Position numbers and translations under genes: made by a program. The notes beneath the pieces were generated by a model, which worked only from the letters and a program-made list of their open reading frames with translations, made no database searches and was not told where the DNA came from. From Argopecten irradians (Eukaryota; Mollusca; Bivalvia; Pectinida; Pectinidae), in NCBI RefSeq assembly GCF_041381155.1, contig NC_091135.1:1-64000 (forward strand): a DNA stretch of 64,000 nucleotides. Reading direction: 5' to 3'. Shown here one piece after another: positions 24,850 through 36,577 of the stretch (position 1 is the first letter of the stretch; every line of letters starts with the position of its first letter).

Positions 24850-26740
24850 GTATTTGATAGTTACCAGATTACATTCATCCTACACACCCGGTACATTTTA
24901 CATTAGATAGACGTCCCAGATTCTGTTGTAATGCTCGGGTGCTTAAAGCTATTAATTCTCATATAAAAAAATAATTATGTTATAATTTAAAAGCTGATGT
25001 GTAACAGTAGGTTTCATTTTACATTTTGATATTTGCTTGTTTAACTTGTTTCTGTTATATGTATTTAATGTTTTTATATATCAACATCTAAAAATACATC
25101 ATGGGAGCTCATGCTTGTTTAGTCATGATATTCATTTTGCGATTTTTTTGATGGCAGTTTTCCTAGCTGTGACACACTTTCTTTTAATTTTATCGCTCTT
25201 AAAAGAAAGTTCATTAAATTGATGCTTCCTGAAAAAATATTCTTTTTGATGGAAACAAATGAGAAAATAAATTTAATTTGTTAAATGATCATGGTTCAAC
25301 ACACCCACCCACCCCCCTCCTTCTCTCTCTCTCTCTTTTTAAATTCTGATGATATTTTATCCCATCCTCTTTGCTTTTCATGGCCCTTAAAAAGTGCTTA
25401 ATTTACACTTGCGAATTTATCCTTTGGTTTGGAAAGCTTGGTATTTAAAAACTAAAGATTGTGTATTATAAACAGCTGCAATATATATTTATCGAATCAT
25501 GCATGTCTTTCAGTGTATAAGATGCTAAGAAAGGAAAGAATAGAGAGAAAGAGAGTTTGCAAAGGGAGGATAAATGTCATGAAGTTGCATTGTACCTAAT
25601 TGAAAACCTGGATTGTTTGTTGTAGGTGTTTAAAGCTGACTTATGCAATGTTAAAAATATTAACATTGTTTTTTTTTATAATATGTCTACTCCTTTGTTC
25701 AAGAATCGTTTTGAGGACATTCCCAGGTTGAGAAAACAGCAAATTTTGTTTTTCAATCCCGACCCGTGTTGACCCCTCACGACCCCTAAATAAAGCGCGT
25801 TGAATCGACAACACGTGCGCATCATTCATGTTACCATGCCACCTACGTCAGTCACACAGTATATATCACCTCTACAGAATTGGTAATCAAAACCTTCCCC
25901 CCCATCACCTGTAAAAACTTTACGGTACTATTGTTTTAGCAAAACAACTTGTCAACTCCTCTAAGTTGTAATTTAGATGTTTCTCAAAATAAAATTCCAT
26001 ACGCAAGTGAATAGAAATCCAAACAATAATCCGTCCACATATTCTCCACGTATATCCATCGTACTCGATGCACTCAACTGACCATGTACACGTGACTACG
26101 TACCTGACCCGAACGAGCGACAACTATTCAAGGACACACACGTGTCGATTGTACATGTACGTTTTAAAACTTGGTGTATAATGAATGTGTTTTATTACTT
26201 CGTATTGGACATATGTTGGGATATAGGCTGACAGCACATTCATCTATTACTTCACTTAAACATTGTCAGGTGATGTGCAGTGTTTAGTTTCAATTTGACA
26301 TTGACATTTTGAGCTCGATGTGTAACTGAGGACAAGACAATGTTTTAGATAGACACACGTGTGTCAAGTGTCCCCAGTGACTTTATTATAGGGGGGTTGC
26401 CAGTAGAAGGATACTAAAGCAGAGCAAACAGAAAAATGGCTGCCACTTCCTTAGATACCACACTGTCATAACTAGGGGATGTCTCAGAAAGAAACAATTT
26501 TTGAAAAAAATATTTCGTTAATATATTTTTTTTTAATTTCAAATGCATTCTTTTAACTTGCATTGTCAGCTTTAAACCATAAAACTGTGTTGTACATGTT
26601 GTATGTAAGTGTGATTTTACTGTATAGGTGTTTGTTTTCGCAAGGAGAAATATTTACAATTTCCTCAAATTTCGGGGAGATACGCATGTATCAATTTCTA
26701 AAAGTAGTATGCTATCAAATTATCTGATTTGTCATTCTAT
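24850..26740. other. No recognised gene
   Basis: AT-rich sequence with a short CT microsatellite near 25318-25337. No exon fitting the missing last exon of copy C (cysteine cluster after helix 4) was found. Confidence 0.4.
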
Positions 26741-26747
26741 ATATCTA

Positions 26748-26990
26748 CCGTACTCGACCCAATAAGTGCCCCCATCCCTATAAGTGCCCCTCGCCCTTTT
26801 TGGGCCCCAATTTTTACTTACCTCGTGTTAAATGTAAGACTGAAAATATGAAAAAAGGTTTCCTTTATTCCATTTATTTTGCAAATCGATTCATGGCTTA
26901 CTTTGTAAAATATTTCATGAAAGGTTAGTCCGCCTTAATTATTTCAATTTTAAGGCGCCTTGGGCACTTAATAGGTTGAACACAACTAAT
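26748..26990. mobile_element. Small inverted-repeat element (MITE-like)
   Basis: Left end CGTACTCGACCCAATAAGTG followed by CCC; right end GGGCACTTAATAGGTTGA. The two ends are inverted and imperfect. About 240 bp, non-coding inside. Target duplication not resolved. Confidence 0.5.
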
Positions 26991-28400
26991 TCACACGTAT
27001 CCAAGTTCGTGTTGTTAAACTTGTACCGTGAATACAGCAAAGTTAATCTCCCTGCGAAAAAATGTTAAAAATAACCTATACAGTAATGCGGAGTAAACCT
27101 CAGTTTCATTGTTCTAATATGTATTAACGTTAATTTAGACTTCAGGCTTATAAGATAAAGTCTTGTTATTGATCGGAAATCGGAGAAACCATTGCAAATT
27201 CCTCTAATATTGCATTTGTTTTCAAATGTTAAAAAAAGTAGTTTTTGTTTGGTTGGGTAAATTATCATTCTATGTATTTTTCTTTCAGTGAAGATAAAGA
27301 AGTTTTACGGAAGAAAAAACTATGGTCATCAATGCTTTTTTTTTTTTTTTATATGTATCAAGATGCTTTTATCAATATTCAAAAAGAATTTACTCAGCAT
27401 GTCACTACCCCTGAAATTTCAATATGGACTTTTCCAGCTTTGAAACTAGAAAAGTCTAAATGTGTCTTAAGTATGAACGAGTTAAAGGTGGAGAATATTA
27501 TTATTATTTGTAAATATTATTTTTTCATGATAATTTTATGATCTTTGTTGGTTTCATTTTTCTAGTATATTATTTAATGGGGTTAGATTGACTAATTTGA
27601 GTAGAATTCAATTTACTGTAGAATTCAACTTACTGTGTATATAATCTTTGCTGATGTGTGGAGAGAAGTAGTGCATGAGATTGTACTGTTTGTAATGAAA
27701 AACTTGCGCCAAATACAATTTATCAAATCATAAATGTTGTTGATCTTTTAATTGAGCATTTACCTACCATTGTGTGTACTCGAAAAAGCGTCATGTTCTA
27801 CAGGACAAATTCCCCTTGTTCACATGTGTCTAAATTGTTAGATGTTATTATGAAGGGTATAGATGTTACACAATCCTGTGGTCTTCAGACAATAAGAATG
27901 ACGTTACACAACGGCAATATCATATTTTCTTAATGGTGGATTTATGGGTAAATTTATAAGCCAATGGAAATGCTCCTTACAAGAAAATTCATATGTATGG
28001 TATCACAACAAGAACATCATCAGATGTTGCAATTCAAATCGTCATCCTTCCTTGTCCGTTTATATCCGTCTGTCCATTAACAATCCTAGTCATCTCTATT
28101 TTCCCAGAAAGTATACGGAAGGAATCGGTTTTCAAATTTGTATATTTACAGATCTTCTAGGAACTTATAGATTTTCTAAAACACTAACACCAGACTCTAG
28201 ACCATAGCATTATGACAGATATATGTCTTTGGTGTAGGGCAAAGCGCACTGCTATATGGAAACATGGATTGTGCCAACACTATTTTGTATCGACGAGGTC
28301 TGTTTCCTATTCCACACTACATATAAAACATTACCCCCCACCACCGAGAAGTGCCACTTTCGAGTAAGCAGACGCCTTGGGCATTGGAATGTTGAAGTTT
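26991..28400. other. No recognised gene
   Basis: AT-rich; a long T run near 27338-27350. Nothing supported. Confidence 0.4.
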
Positions 28401-28416
28401 GTTACTGCTGTTTTTA

Positions 28417-29285
28417 GCCCACCATCTTCACAGAAGGTGGGGACACTTTACAATCGCGTGGGATGCCCGTCCGTCCTTTCCGTACATCAAGACATTCCTC
28501 TTGTAAACTGCTATTTCCTCTGGACTAAGGGCAGAAAGGGATCTTTCTCAAATTTCATATGTATAGTTCCCCTAGGGCTCTTGATGTGCATATTGTCATT
28601 TTGGTGGATCCGATCGGGTCAACAAGATTGCTCCAGGCTGTCATCATGGGATTTTGATATTGGAAGTTTGATTCAGTGTATATATATCTTCAGAAAGGTA
28701 CTGAACAGGAATCTTTCTCAAATTTCATATGTAGGTTCCTCTAGGGTCCCTAAGTTGTGCATTATTGTGCGCATTTTGGGATAGGATCGGTCAACAAGAT
28801 GGCCTCCAGGCAAGCCATCTTGGATTTTGATTTAGTTTAAAAGGTTGCGTTACCACTATAACTCAATTAAGTAATTAAGGAGATCTCTCTCAAATTTCAC
28901 ATGTTAGGTTTTCCATAATGACCCTTAGTTGTGGCATATTGCATTTTAGGATTTATTGGGCAACATAGATAGCCGCCGAGGCAGCCATCTTGGAATTTTG
29001 ATAGTTTAAAGTTTGTTACCACTATTTCTCAAAAAAAGTACTGAATGGATCTTTCTCTAATTTCACATGCAGGGTTCCCCAAGGGTCCTTGTTGTGTATA
29101 CATGTATTGCATTTTTGGACCGATCGGTGAACAAGATGGCCGACAGGCCGCCATCTTGGATTTGTGATAGTTAAGTTTGTTTCCGCTATTTCGTCAGTAA
29201 GTATTGAATCGGGAATCTGTCTCAAATTCTATACCTAGGTTCACCGTTAGGCCCTAGTTGTGTATTTTGTATTTTAGGAACTGTA
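28417..29285 (+). repeat. ~150-bp satellite array (CAAGATGGCCG family)
   Basis: Begins with a small hairpin CCCACCATCTTC..GAAGGTGGGGAC, then about five diverged monomers carrying GATCGGTCAACAAGATGG, GCAGCCATCTTGGATTTTG, TCTCAAATTTCATATGTAGG and CCTAGTTGTG. All monomers have the same orientation. Open frames inside are incidental. Probably part of a dispersed mobile element with a tandem core. Confidence 0.8.
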
Positions 29286-30655
29286 GTGTTACACACAGAA
29301 ATAAAAAGGGCATGGTGCTTGGTCCAGAAAGGGCACCTTTACTGCGGACTTTGAAAAAAAAGAATTTTTGTTTTTTTTTTAATTTGAACTCTCTGATATG
29401 CATCTCAGGTCCATCAATTGGAATTCTTGAGACGAGAATGATTTTCAAGGTACATGTGTTACCCTCTACAAGCTTATTTGACAAAATTTTGTCATGAAAA
29501 TATCATGCCCTGAAATGCAGATCAAGAGTAATGATAAAATGTATATGGAAATTAAAAACAAACAAGTCATCTTTCCTCTCATGTTCATAGTTTTAATGAC
29601 ATTCATTTAAGGAATGTATTCTTCTGAAGTTTTCAGTACCCGTTTTTTTAATTTTTTTTTGGTGAAAAGTCTCGTTTCAACATAGATCAAAGTAGTTTAT
29701 GAGATTTTTTCAAATATAATTTATCAGTGTCTGTAGCACGTTGCCAGATGCAAATTTTGTCAAAAAAATTACATCTCTATTTTTAGCAGATTTTTTTATA
29801 CGGGGATTTTAAGAAATGGGCCATTTGACGGCCATTTTGAAATTGTGTCTTTTTTTCGCTTCAAGTAGAGCCACAGTTTTACCATTTTTTTTACTGAAAT
29901 TGTTTTTACTTAAATCATCACTGCGCCAGCATTTTTTGCTGTATTTAGCTAATTTTTGCTGTAAATCTTTACTTGGTTCGTGATAATTAAAATATTGAGC
30001 ATTAATGTATAAAATGATTCACTTTTTTCACTTTATTTTCACATTTAATGGTAATTTGAGCACTTTTAATTTTTACTCTAAAATACTGAAAAATAACAAA
30101 TATTCAAGTAGGGCCAAAAAGTAAGCACACGGACCCCCCATATTTCGGTATACTGATTCTTGAAAGAACAACCCTTTTCCTATTGATATGGCAAAATATA
30201 TTCAACAAAACGTTTTAATACCCAGAAACTTTTGTGTGTCTATAAACGGGTATTTATTTGGCAAAAAAAGATGCCTGAAAGATAGGTGCAATTTTGTAAG
30301 CTCAAAATTAAGGGGTAGGGGTAGCATATCTACTGGAAAATAAATTCTACAAATATAAATACATATGTCAGAACCACCTCCACTTAGGAAGTTTATGGCT
30401 TTAATATACATTGTGTATATTGGGATTTCCCCCCACCCCCAAAAAAAAAACCGGCAAAATTCCCATAAAATCCGGAAAGTATTTTGTCCACTACTAGGTA
30501 TCTTTAGAGTGACTAGTAAGCTCAAAAACGGAGCAACAACGGACATATGTTGTTTTCTTTGCATTTTCTGTTCATGGTATGAACTCCTCTTTCCAAAAAT
30601 TATCAGTTTTACAAGAAAATTCTTTACTTAATTATCAATTCTTTGCAAAAACAAA
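29286..30655. other. No recognised gene
   Basis: AT-rich with homopolymer runs. Short frames on both strands, none with recognisable motifs. Confidence 0.4.
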
Positions 30656-30657
30656 AA

Positions 30658-31047
30658 ATCACTGATCGGTCAACAAGATGGCCGACAGTCCGTCTGATAG
30701 TTAGAGCTTGTTATCGCTTTTTCTCAGAAAGTATTGAAGGGATCTGTCTCAAATTTCATATGTAGGTTCCCTAAGGGTCCTAGTTGTGAATATTTTATTT
30801 TGTAACTGATCGGTCAACAAGATGACCGGCCGCCATCTTGTATTTCGATAGTTACCGCTTTTTCTCGGGATGTCTCGCAAATTTCATACGTAGGTTCCTC
30901 TTGGGCCTTAGTTGTGCATAGTGCCTTCTGCGACTGATCGGTCAACAAGATGGCAAACCGGCTGCCATCTTGAATTTCATCGTTGAAGTTCGTTTCTGCT
31001 GTTTCTCAGAAAGTACTGAAGTGATCTGTCTCAAATTTTATATATAG
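30658..31047 (+). repeat. ~150-bp satellite array (CAAGATGGCCG family), second block
   Basis: About 2.7 monomers of the family seen at 17.8 and 28.4 kb, same orientation, starting at ACTGATCGGTCAACAAGATG and ending at CTGTCTCAAATTTTATATA. Confidence 0.8.
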
Positions 31048-31519
31048 TATGTTTGAAAAAGTTGGAAAAGCAGGGAAAGGATACCTCTTTCGATTGTCAG
31101 ACATAGATCATTCTTTGAGGGGCGCCAAGATCCCTCTGCGATCTCTGGTCTCCGAAAGTACTGCAGGTATTGTCTTAGAACAAATATACGTACCCGGCCT
31201 ACTATACCTTTCGGCTAAAGACTACACCATTTTCTGTCTAAAAGTCTTTTGAGCTACAATATTGCAGCTAGTATATATTGTCTCAGAGATATGTAAGATA
31301 GAACTACCCGCATTCAAAAGAAAACTGTGAATAGCAGTAGATATACAGAAGGAGGACGCCAAGGTTCTGTTCTGGATCCCCCTAAATGGATGAACATGAA
31401 TGCGTACAAATTATTGTAAGATTCACTTAGAAACTCACTGCATGGACTTTTATATTGACAAATAGACAATGATAATCAATCAATTTCGAAGAAAACTTTA
31501 TTAACAACGAATCTGTGGT

Positions 31520-31887
31520 TTACAAGTTTTGAAAAAAAATAAAGTCTTTAGAAATGCTCCACGTCCCAATCACTCTTATAGTGGCATACATCCTCTTACG
31601 TAGTCTGTTCAAAATATTCATGCAGGAGTTGTGACCAAGGTCATATGTGTCTGGCCATTCTTCATGTGCACCCAATCCATGATCAAGAGGTTCGACTGTT
31701 TGCTGTCTGACGAACGAGGCAGCAGAGGATATGTTTTCCAATACAGTCCCTCTGTCATGGGCATTTGTTGATTTGTTCTTACTTGTTTTCCAACATCAGG
31801 TACTGACAATACAAAAAATTCTATATCATTACAGATAAAATAAGTTTGCAGTAAGTGTTGTAAGCAACACACGTCTCTTGTTGTCAA
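31520..31887 (-). pseudogene. Unrecognised coding-like stretch (two overlapping frames)
   Basis: Two - strand frames overlap at about 31618-31741. One reads CCLQHLLQTYFICNDIEFF and VPDVGKQVRTNQQMPMTEG; the other continues with SSAASFVRQQTVEPLDHG and HEEWPDTYDLGHNSCMN. The composition looks like real protein broken by one frameshift, perhaps from a mobile element. I do not recognise the family. Confidence 0.25.
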
Positions 31888-31964
31888 TTACATTTTCTAA
31901 TCGATGGCAAGTTATTATCATTGCTTAGTTATGCTATCATTGTTTGAAGTTTGAACTAGATGAA

Positions 31965-32735
31965 TTAGGCCATGAATGAAGGTCCCTTGATCCTCACCAT
32001 GCCACAGGCCCAATATCAGGTCTTTATGCCTCTAAGTTATTCACAAGAAGTCGTTCCAAGATTTCAGCCTATTTGATCCTGTGACCTTAAATGAAGAGCA
32101 AGGTCATTTATTTGAACAAACTTGGTAGCCCTTCATCCCAGAATGCTGCAGGCCTAATATGACAACCCTGGTCCCTTTGGTTCTTGAGAAGAAGTCGTTT
32201 AAAGATTTTAGTCTTTTTGACCCCAGTGACCCAATGAAGGTCAAGGCCATTTATTTGAACAAACTTGGTAGCCCTTCATCCCAGCATGTAACAGGCCCAA
32301 TATCAGTACCTGGGCCTTTCCGTTCTTGAGAAAAAGTCGTTTAAAGGATTTAGCCCTTTTGACCCCTGTAACTTTGAATGAAGGTCAAGGTCATTCATTT
32401 AAAAACTTGGTAACCCTTCATCCCAGCATGCTAAAAGCCCATTATCAGTGCCCTGGGACTTTTGGTTCTTGAGAAGAAGTTGTTTAAAGATTTTAGCCTT
32501 TTTGACCCCTGTGACCTTGAATTAAGGTCAAGGTCTTTCATTTAAATAAACTTGGTAGCACTTCATCCCAGCATGCTACAGGCTCAATATCAGTACCCTG
32601 GACCTTTCGGTTCTTGAGAAGAAGTCGTTTAAAGATTTTAACCTTTTGACCCCTGTGACCTTGAGTGAAGGTCAAGGTCATTCATTTGAACACACTATAT
32701 AGCCCTTCATCTCAGCATGCTACAGACTTTCATTC
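31965..32735 (+). repeat. ~146-bp tandem repeat rich in AAGGTCA half-sites, block 1
   Basis: Five diverged units with TTGAACAAACTTGGTAGCCC, TTCATCCCAGCATGCTACAG, GAAGAAGTCGTTTAAAGATT and TGACCTTGAATGAAGGTCAA. The last segment contains paired TGACCTT/AAGGTCA half-sites. At about 32745 the orientation flips. Confidence 0.85.
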
Positions 32736-32744
32736 TTAAGAACA

Positions 32745-33020
32745 GAAAGACCCAGGGTACTGATATTGGGCATGCAGCATGCTGAGATGAAAGGCTACCA
32801 AATGTGTTCAAATTAATGACCTTGACCTTCATATAGGTCACATGTCAAATGAATAACTTTGGCCTCCATCCAGGTCAAATACGCTACAATTTAACAGCAA
32901 CTTCTTGGCAGTAGGTAAGAGGCCTAGGGACATGATCTTGGGACTATAACATGCTGGGATGAAGGGATACCTTCATCAAAATGAATCACCTTAACCTTCA
33001 TTCAAGGTCACAGGGATCAA
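32745..33020 (-). repeat. ~146-bp tandem repeat, inverted block
   Basis: Two or so diverged units of the same family in reverse: AGGGTACTGATATTGGGC, CATGCTGAGATGAAAGGCTA, AATGACCTTGACCTTCAT. With block 1 this makes a tail-to-tail arrangement around 32740. Confidence 0.75.
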
Positions 33021-33402
33021 TTAGGCTAACATCTTTATACGTCTTGCTGTGTATTTCAGGTCTACTGTATGATGTATTGTCTACTTAATAATCAGTTCAA
33101 GCTCATTGGGCCTCTTGTTAAAAATAAGAATGTTTTCCTATTCTATCATCCTATCAATTCAATATTTTATCGTTTCATCAACATTCTGCACGAGTTTCCC
33201 AAAACGATTTTACCCCAAACATTTTTTACGAAATAAAATTTATAATATGTTTTTTAGTTGTTAATTGCCTATGTCTTATCCTGGTCTTTTAGATGCAATT
33301 ATTATGTACCTTTTCTTTAGATATTTTAACTTATGTTTTAACCTTAAATCACTTTGGCTGTCGATGAACCGTAAAACTCAAACACACAAACAAACAAATA
33401 AC

Positions 33403-34572
33403 AAGAGGCCCATGGGCCTTAACGGTCATCTGACTATTAGTACAATACAACATAGTCATTTAAAGATTTTAGCCTATTTGACCTGTGACCTTGATTGAAG
33501 GTCAAGGTAATTCATTTGAACAAACTTGGTAGCCCTTTATCCCAGCATGCTACATGCCCAATATCAGTACCCTGGGCCTTCTGGTTCTTGAGAAGAAGTC
33601 ATTTAAAGACTTTAGCCTATTTGACCCCGGTACCTTGAATGAAGATCAAGGTCATTCATTTGAACAAACTTGGTAGCCCTTCATCCCAGCATGTCACAGG
33701 CCCAATATCAGTACCCTGGGCCTTCTGGTTCTTGAGAAGAAGTCGTTTAAAGATTTTAGCCTATTTGACCCTCGTGACCTTGAATGAAGGTCAAGGTCAT
33801 CTATTTGAACAAACTTGGTAGCCCTTCATCCCAGCATGCCACAGGCCTAATATCAGGTCTCCAGGCCTCTTAGTTATTCACAAGAAGTTTATTTAAAGGA
33901 TTTTAGCCTATTTGACCCCTGTGACCTTGAATGAAGGTCAAGGTCATTTATTTGAACAAACTTGGTAGCCCTTCATCCCAGCATGTCACAGGCCTAATAT
34001 CAGTACCCTGGGCCTTCTGGTTCTTGAGAAGAAGTCGTTTAAAGATTTTAGCCTATTTGACCCTCGTGACCTTGAATGAAGGTCAAGGTCATCTATTTGA
34101 ACAAACTTGGTAGCCCTTCATCCCAGCATGCCACAGGCCTAATATCAGGTCTCTAGGCCTCTTAGTTATTCACAAGAAGTTTTTTTAAAGGATTTTAGCC
34201 TATTTGACCCCTGTGACCTTGAATGAAGGTCAAGGTCATTTATTTGAACAAACTTGGTAGCCCTTCATCCCAGCATACTACAGGCCCAATATCAGTACCC
34301 GGGGCCTTCTGGTTCTTGAGAAGAAGTCGTTTAAAGATTTTAGCCTTTTTGACCCCTGTGACCTTGAATGAAGGTCAAGGTCATTTATTTGAACAAACTT
34401 GGTAGCCCTCCATCCCAGCAACCTGCAGGCCAAATATGAGTACCCTGGGCCTTCCGGTTATTGAGAAGAAGTCGTTTGAATGAAAAGTTTACGGACGGCG
34501 GACGGCGCACGACGACGGACGGTGCATGATGACAATAGGTCATCCTGACCCTTTGGGTCAGATGACCTAAAA
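33403..34572 (+). mobile_element. Dispersed element with ~146-bp tandem core, block 2
   Basis: Opens with AAGAGGCCCATGGGCCTTAA then CGGTCATCTGAC; closes with GACGGACGGTGCATGATGAC and GGGTCAGATGACCTAAAA, so the ends share an inverted GGTCATCTGAC. Between them are seven units of the half-site repeat with a higher-order period of 292 bp (two alternating unit types, clear at 33640-34400). Three identical-length 60-codon frames at 292-bp spacing reflect this period and are not genes. Confidence 0.75.
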
Positions 34573-34828
34573 ATCCAAAAAGTATGTCAATAGGCACTTG
34601 AAAAAGTTTTTTTCAACATTTTCCCACCATCTTCATTCAAAATCGTAGTCACGAGAGGTTGGACATCATTTATGTTATCTAAAGCAGAAAGAGTGTGTGC
34701 GCTAGACATTGGATTACGTTACTACGATGGTATACATTTGTTGCTTAAGAATGTTTCGTGATTTTTTTTAAAATAGTGCTATTAAATGTAGATTAATTGT
34801 ATCTATTTAGAACAAAATCCCTTTGTAG

Positions 34829-35083
34829 TCCCCTGCCGGTGAAACCGAAAGGGCCGTTAGTGTTTGTTCCCGTCTGTCTGTCCGGATTTCGTTTCCAGAC
34901 GACAACTTGAGAATCTAATGGATGGATTTTGATCAAAACTCCACAATATGGTAGCATATGGGAATCGAATTTGGGGTCAAAAGGTCAAGTGCAAAGGTCA
35001 CTGTAACTAAAATATATTTTGTAAGCAGATTTCGTTTCCAGACGATAACTTGAGAGAAAAATTACGGATTTTGATCTAACTTC
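34829..35083 (+). repeat. Fragment of a dispersed repeat (TTTCGTTTCCAGACGA family)
   Basis: Contains GATTTCGTTTCCAGACGA twice, then TTTTGATC.AA.CT and GGGGTCAAAAGGTCAAG. A second fragment lies at 51437-51560. The right edge, ending AACTTC, is where the foldback element at 35084 begins. Confidence 0.65.
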
Positions 35084-35465
35084 TATGGTGGCTGATTACG
35101 GCCATCTCGTGTTGTTGTGTTGTCGCCTTGTCGTGTTGTCGCCTTGACGAGTTGTCGCGGTCTCAAACTGCGACAACCCGAGATTTAACAGTTAAATTGT
35201 CGACTTGTCGCGTTTTTCGAACCGCGACAAGTCGACAACACGACAAGACGACAAGTCGACAACACGACAAGTCGACATTTCAAACACGCTAATTAGCGCG
35301 TACAGAATCTCGTGTTGTCGCGGTAAAATGTCGACTTGTCGTGTTGTCGAGTTGTCGACTTGTCGTGTTGTCGCCTTGTCGTGTTGTCGACTTGTCGTGT
35401 TGTCGAGTTGTCGACTTGTCGCCTTCCTGTTACACATGCGCAAACAATGGATAACACTCGCCATA
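35084..35465 (+). mobile_element. Foldback element, family 3 (TATGGTGGCTG terminus), copy 1
   Basis: Begins TATGGTGGCTGATTACGGCC. The inside is built of GTTGTCGACTTGTC/GACAAGTCGACAAC words: left block 35110-35160, inverted block 35200-35275, right block 35325-35425, with small dyads TTTAACAGTTAAA and GCTAATTAGC between. GTCGAC occurs many times and is itself a palindrome. Left flank is the hexamer AACTTC. The right end is less clear (possibly GCCATA near 35459-35465). No transposase; open frames on both strands arise from the 9-bp words. Confidence 0.75.
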
Positions 35466-35683
35466 TTGGATTGCTAATGAAAATAATTATGTGCACGTGT
35501 TTGTAGCTAGATGAAGATATTTGATAGCAATTTCTTCATCGAGAGTTGTCAAAGTATTTTTCTTTGAACTATGAATTTCAATAATTTGTTTATTATATGA
35601 TAATCGTGTAATAATAGTCTGGTCGTGCCGTCTGATTAGTACGCAGTAATCGTCATCTGTTAATTTTAAGGTCACTTCAACCG

Positions 35684-36577
35684 CTAAGGCCTAATAGATT
35701 GAAGGCCCGTTAATCCGAAAAATAGAAAATATTGCAATTTATATAGTTGTTTTACTTCATGTAAATTGATAGTTTTACATGTTTTCAATAAATTGTGATA
35801 AATACATTTTTCGGCAATTCTTTAAACTTATTTAACTGCAAACTTTTATGGACGGCAAGTTGTGATTTCTTCAATGAGCATTGCATTATTAAAAATACAA
35901 CAAAATTGTCAATAAAAAAATCATAAAAAGAAAGAAAATATCTTACATTTTATAAGATGTCACATAAATATACATTTTATGAATTGCATTGTATCTTACA
36001 AACATATGCCTAATGTAAAGCTTTTGTCCCCTGTAATTTGATTGCATTAGGGATAACATGGCTGCTTGAATGGATGATATATATATTACCAATTCTAACC
36101 TGCATACATATATGAAATATGTATTTCACGACTTATTTTTGTGTTTCCGTCTTCTTCCTTTTACTTGTTTATTCTCCCCTTTTTGCAATGATGAAAATGG
36201 TTCGCATAATGGTAATATCTGGGAAACTAATAACCAGGATTGCAGTGTACATATACACTCTCTCTTTCTTTTCGGATACGTTTATGTACATGTATTGCAA
36301 GATTATGCTTTTTTCACAATTTTTAAAATAAGCCACATTCCGCTTTTTGTCGGTGACCCTGCGCTACATTAGTGACAAATGTAGCGTAGTGTAGTGCAAT
36401 CATCCGTGGGTCTACACATATCTTAGCAAGTTTACTACTGAGACTTGTAATTAAAGTCTCTACATTTATATCGGGTATCGGACTATCAGACTTTCAGATT
36501 AATGGGCCTTAGGACTAACGGTCGTTCGGACTAACGGACGTTCAGATTAACGGGCCTTCGGACTATTAAGCCTTAGG
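35684..36577. mobile_element. ~0.9-kb inverted-repeat element
   Basis: Left end AAGGCCTAATAGATTGAAGG followed by CCCGTTAATCCGAA; right end is the complement of AAGGCTTAATAGTCCGAAGG and CCCGTTAATCTGAA. The right arm also holds extra tandem TTCGGACTAACGG words. The inside is AT-rich with a small frame (36070-36372) that lacks transposase motifs. Non-autonomous DNA transposon is the best guess. Confidence 0.6.

Noticed and set aside
33639..34405. Three equal 60-codon frames
   Set aside because: They recur at exactly 292 bp, the higher-order period of the half-site repeat.
35192..35496. Ninety-codon frames rich in Thr-Arg-Gln or Ser-Cys-Arg
   Set aside because: They translate the 9-bp GTCGAC-type words of the foldback element in different frames; both strands are equally open.
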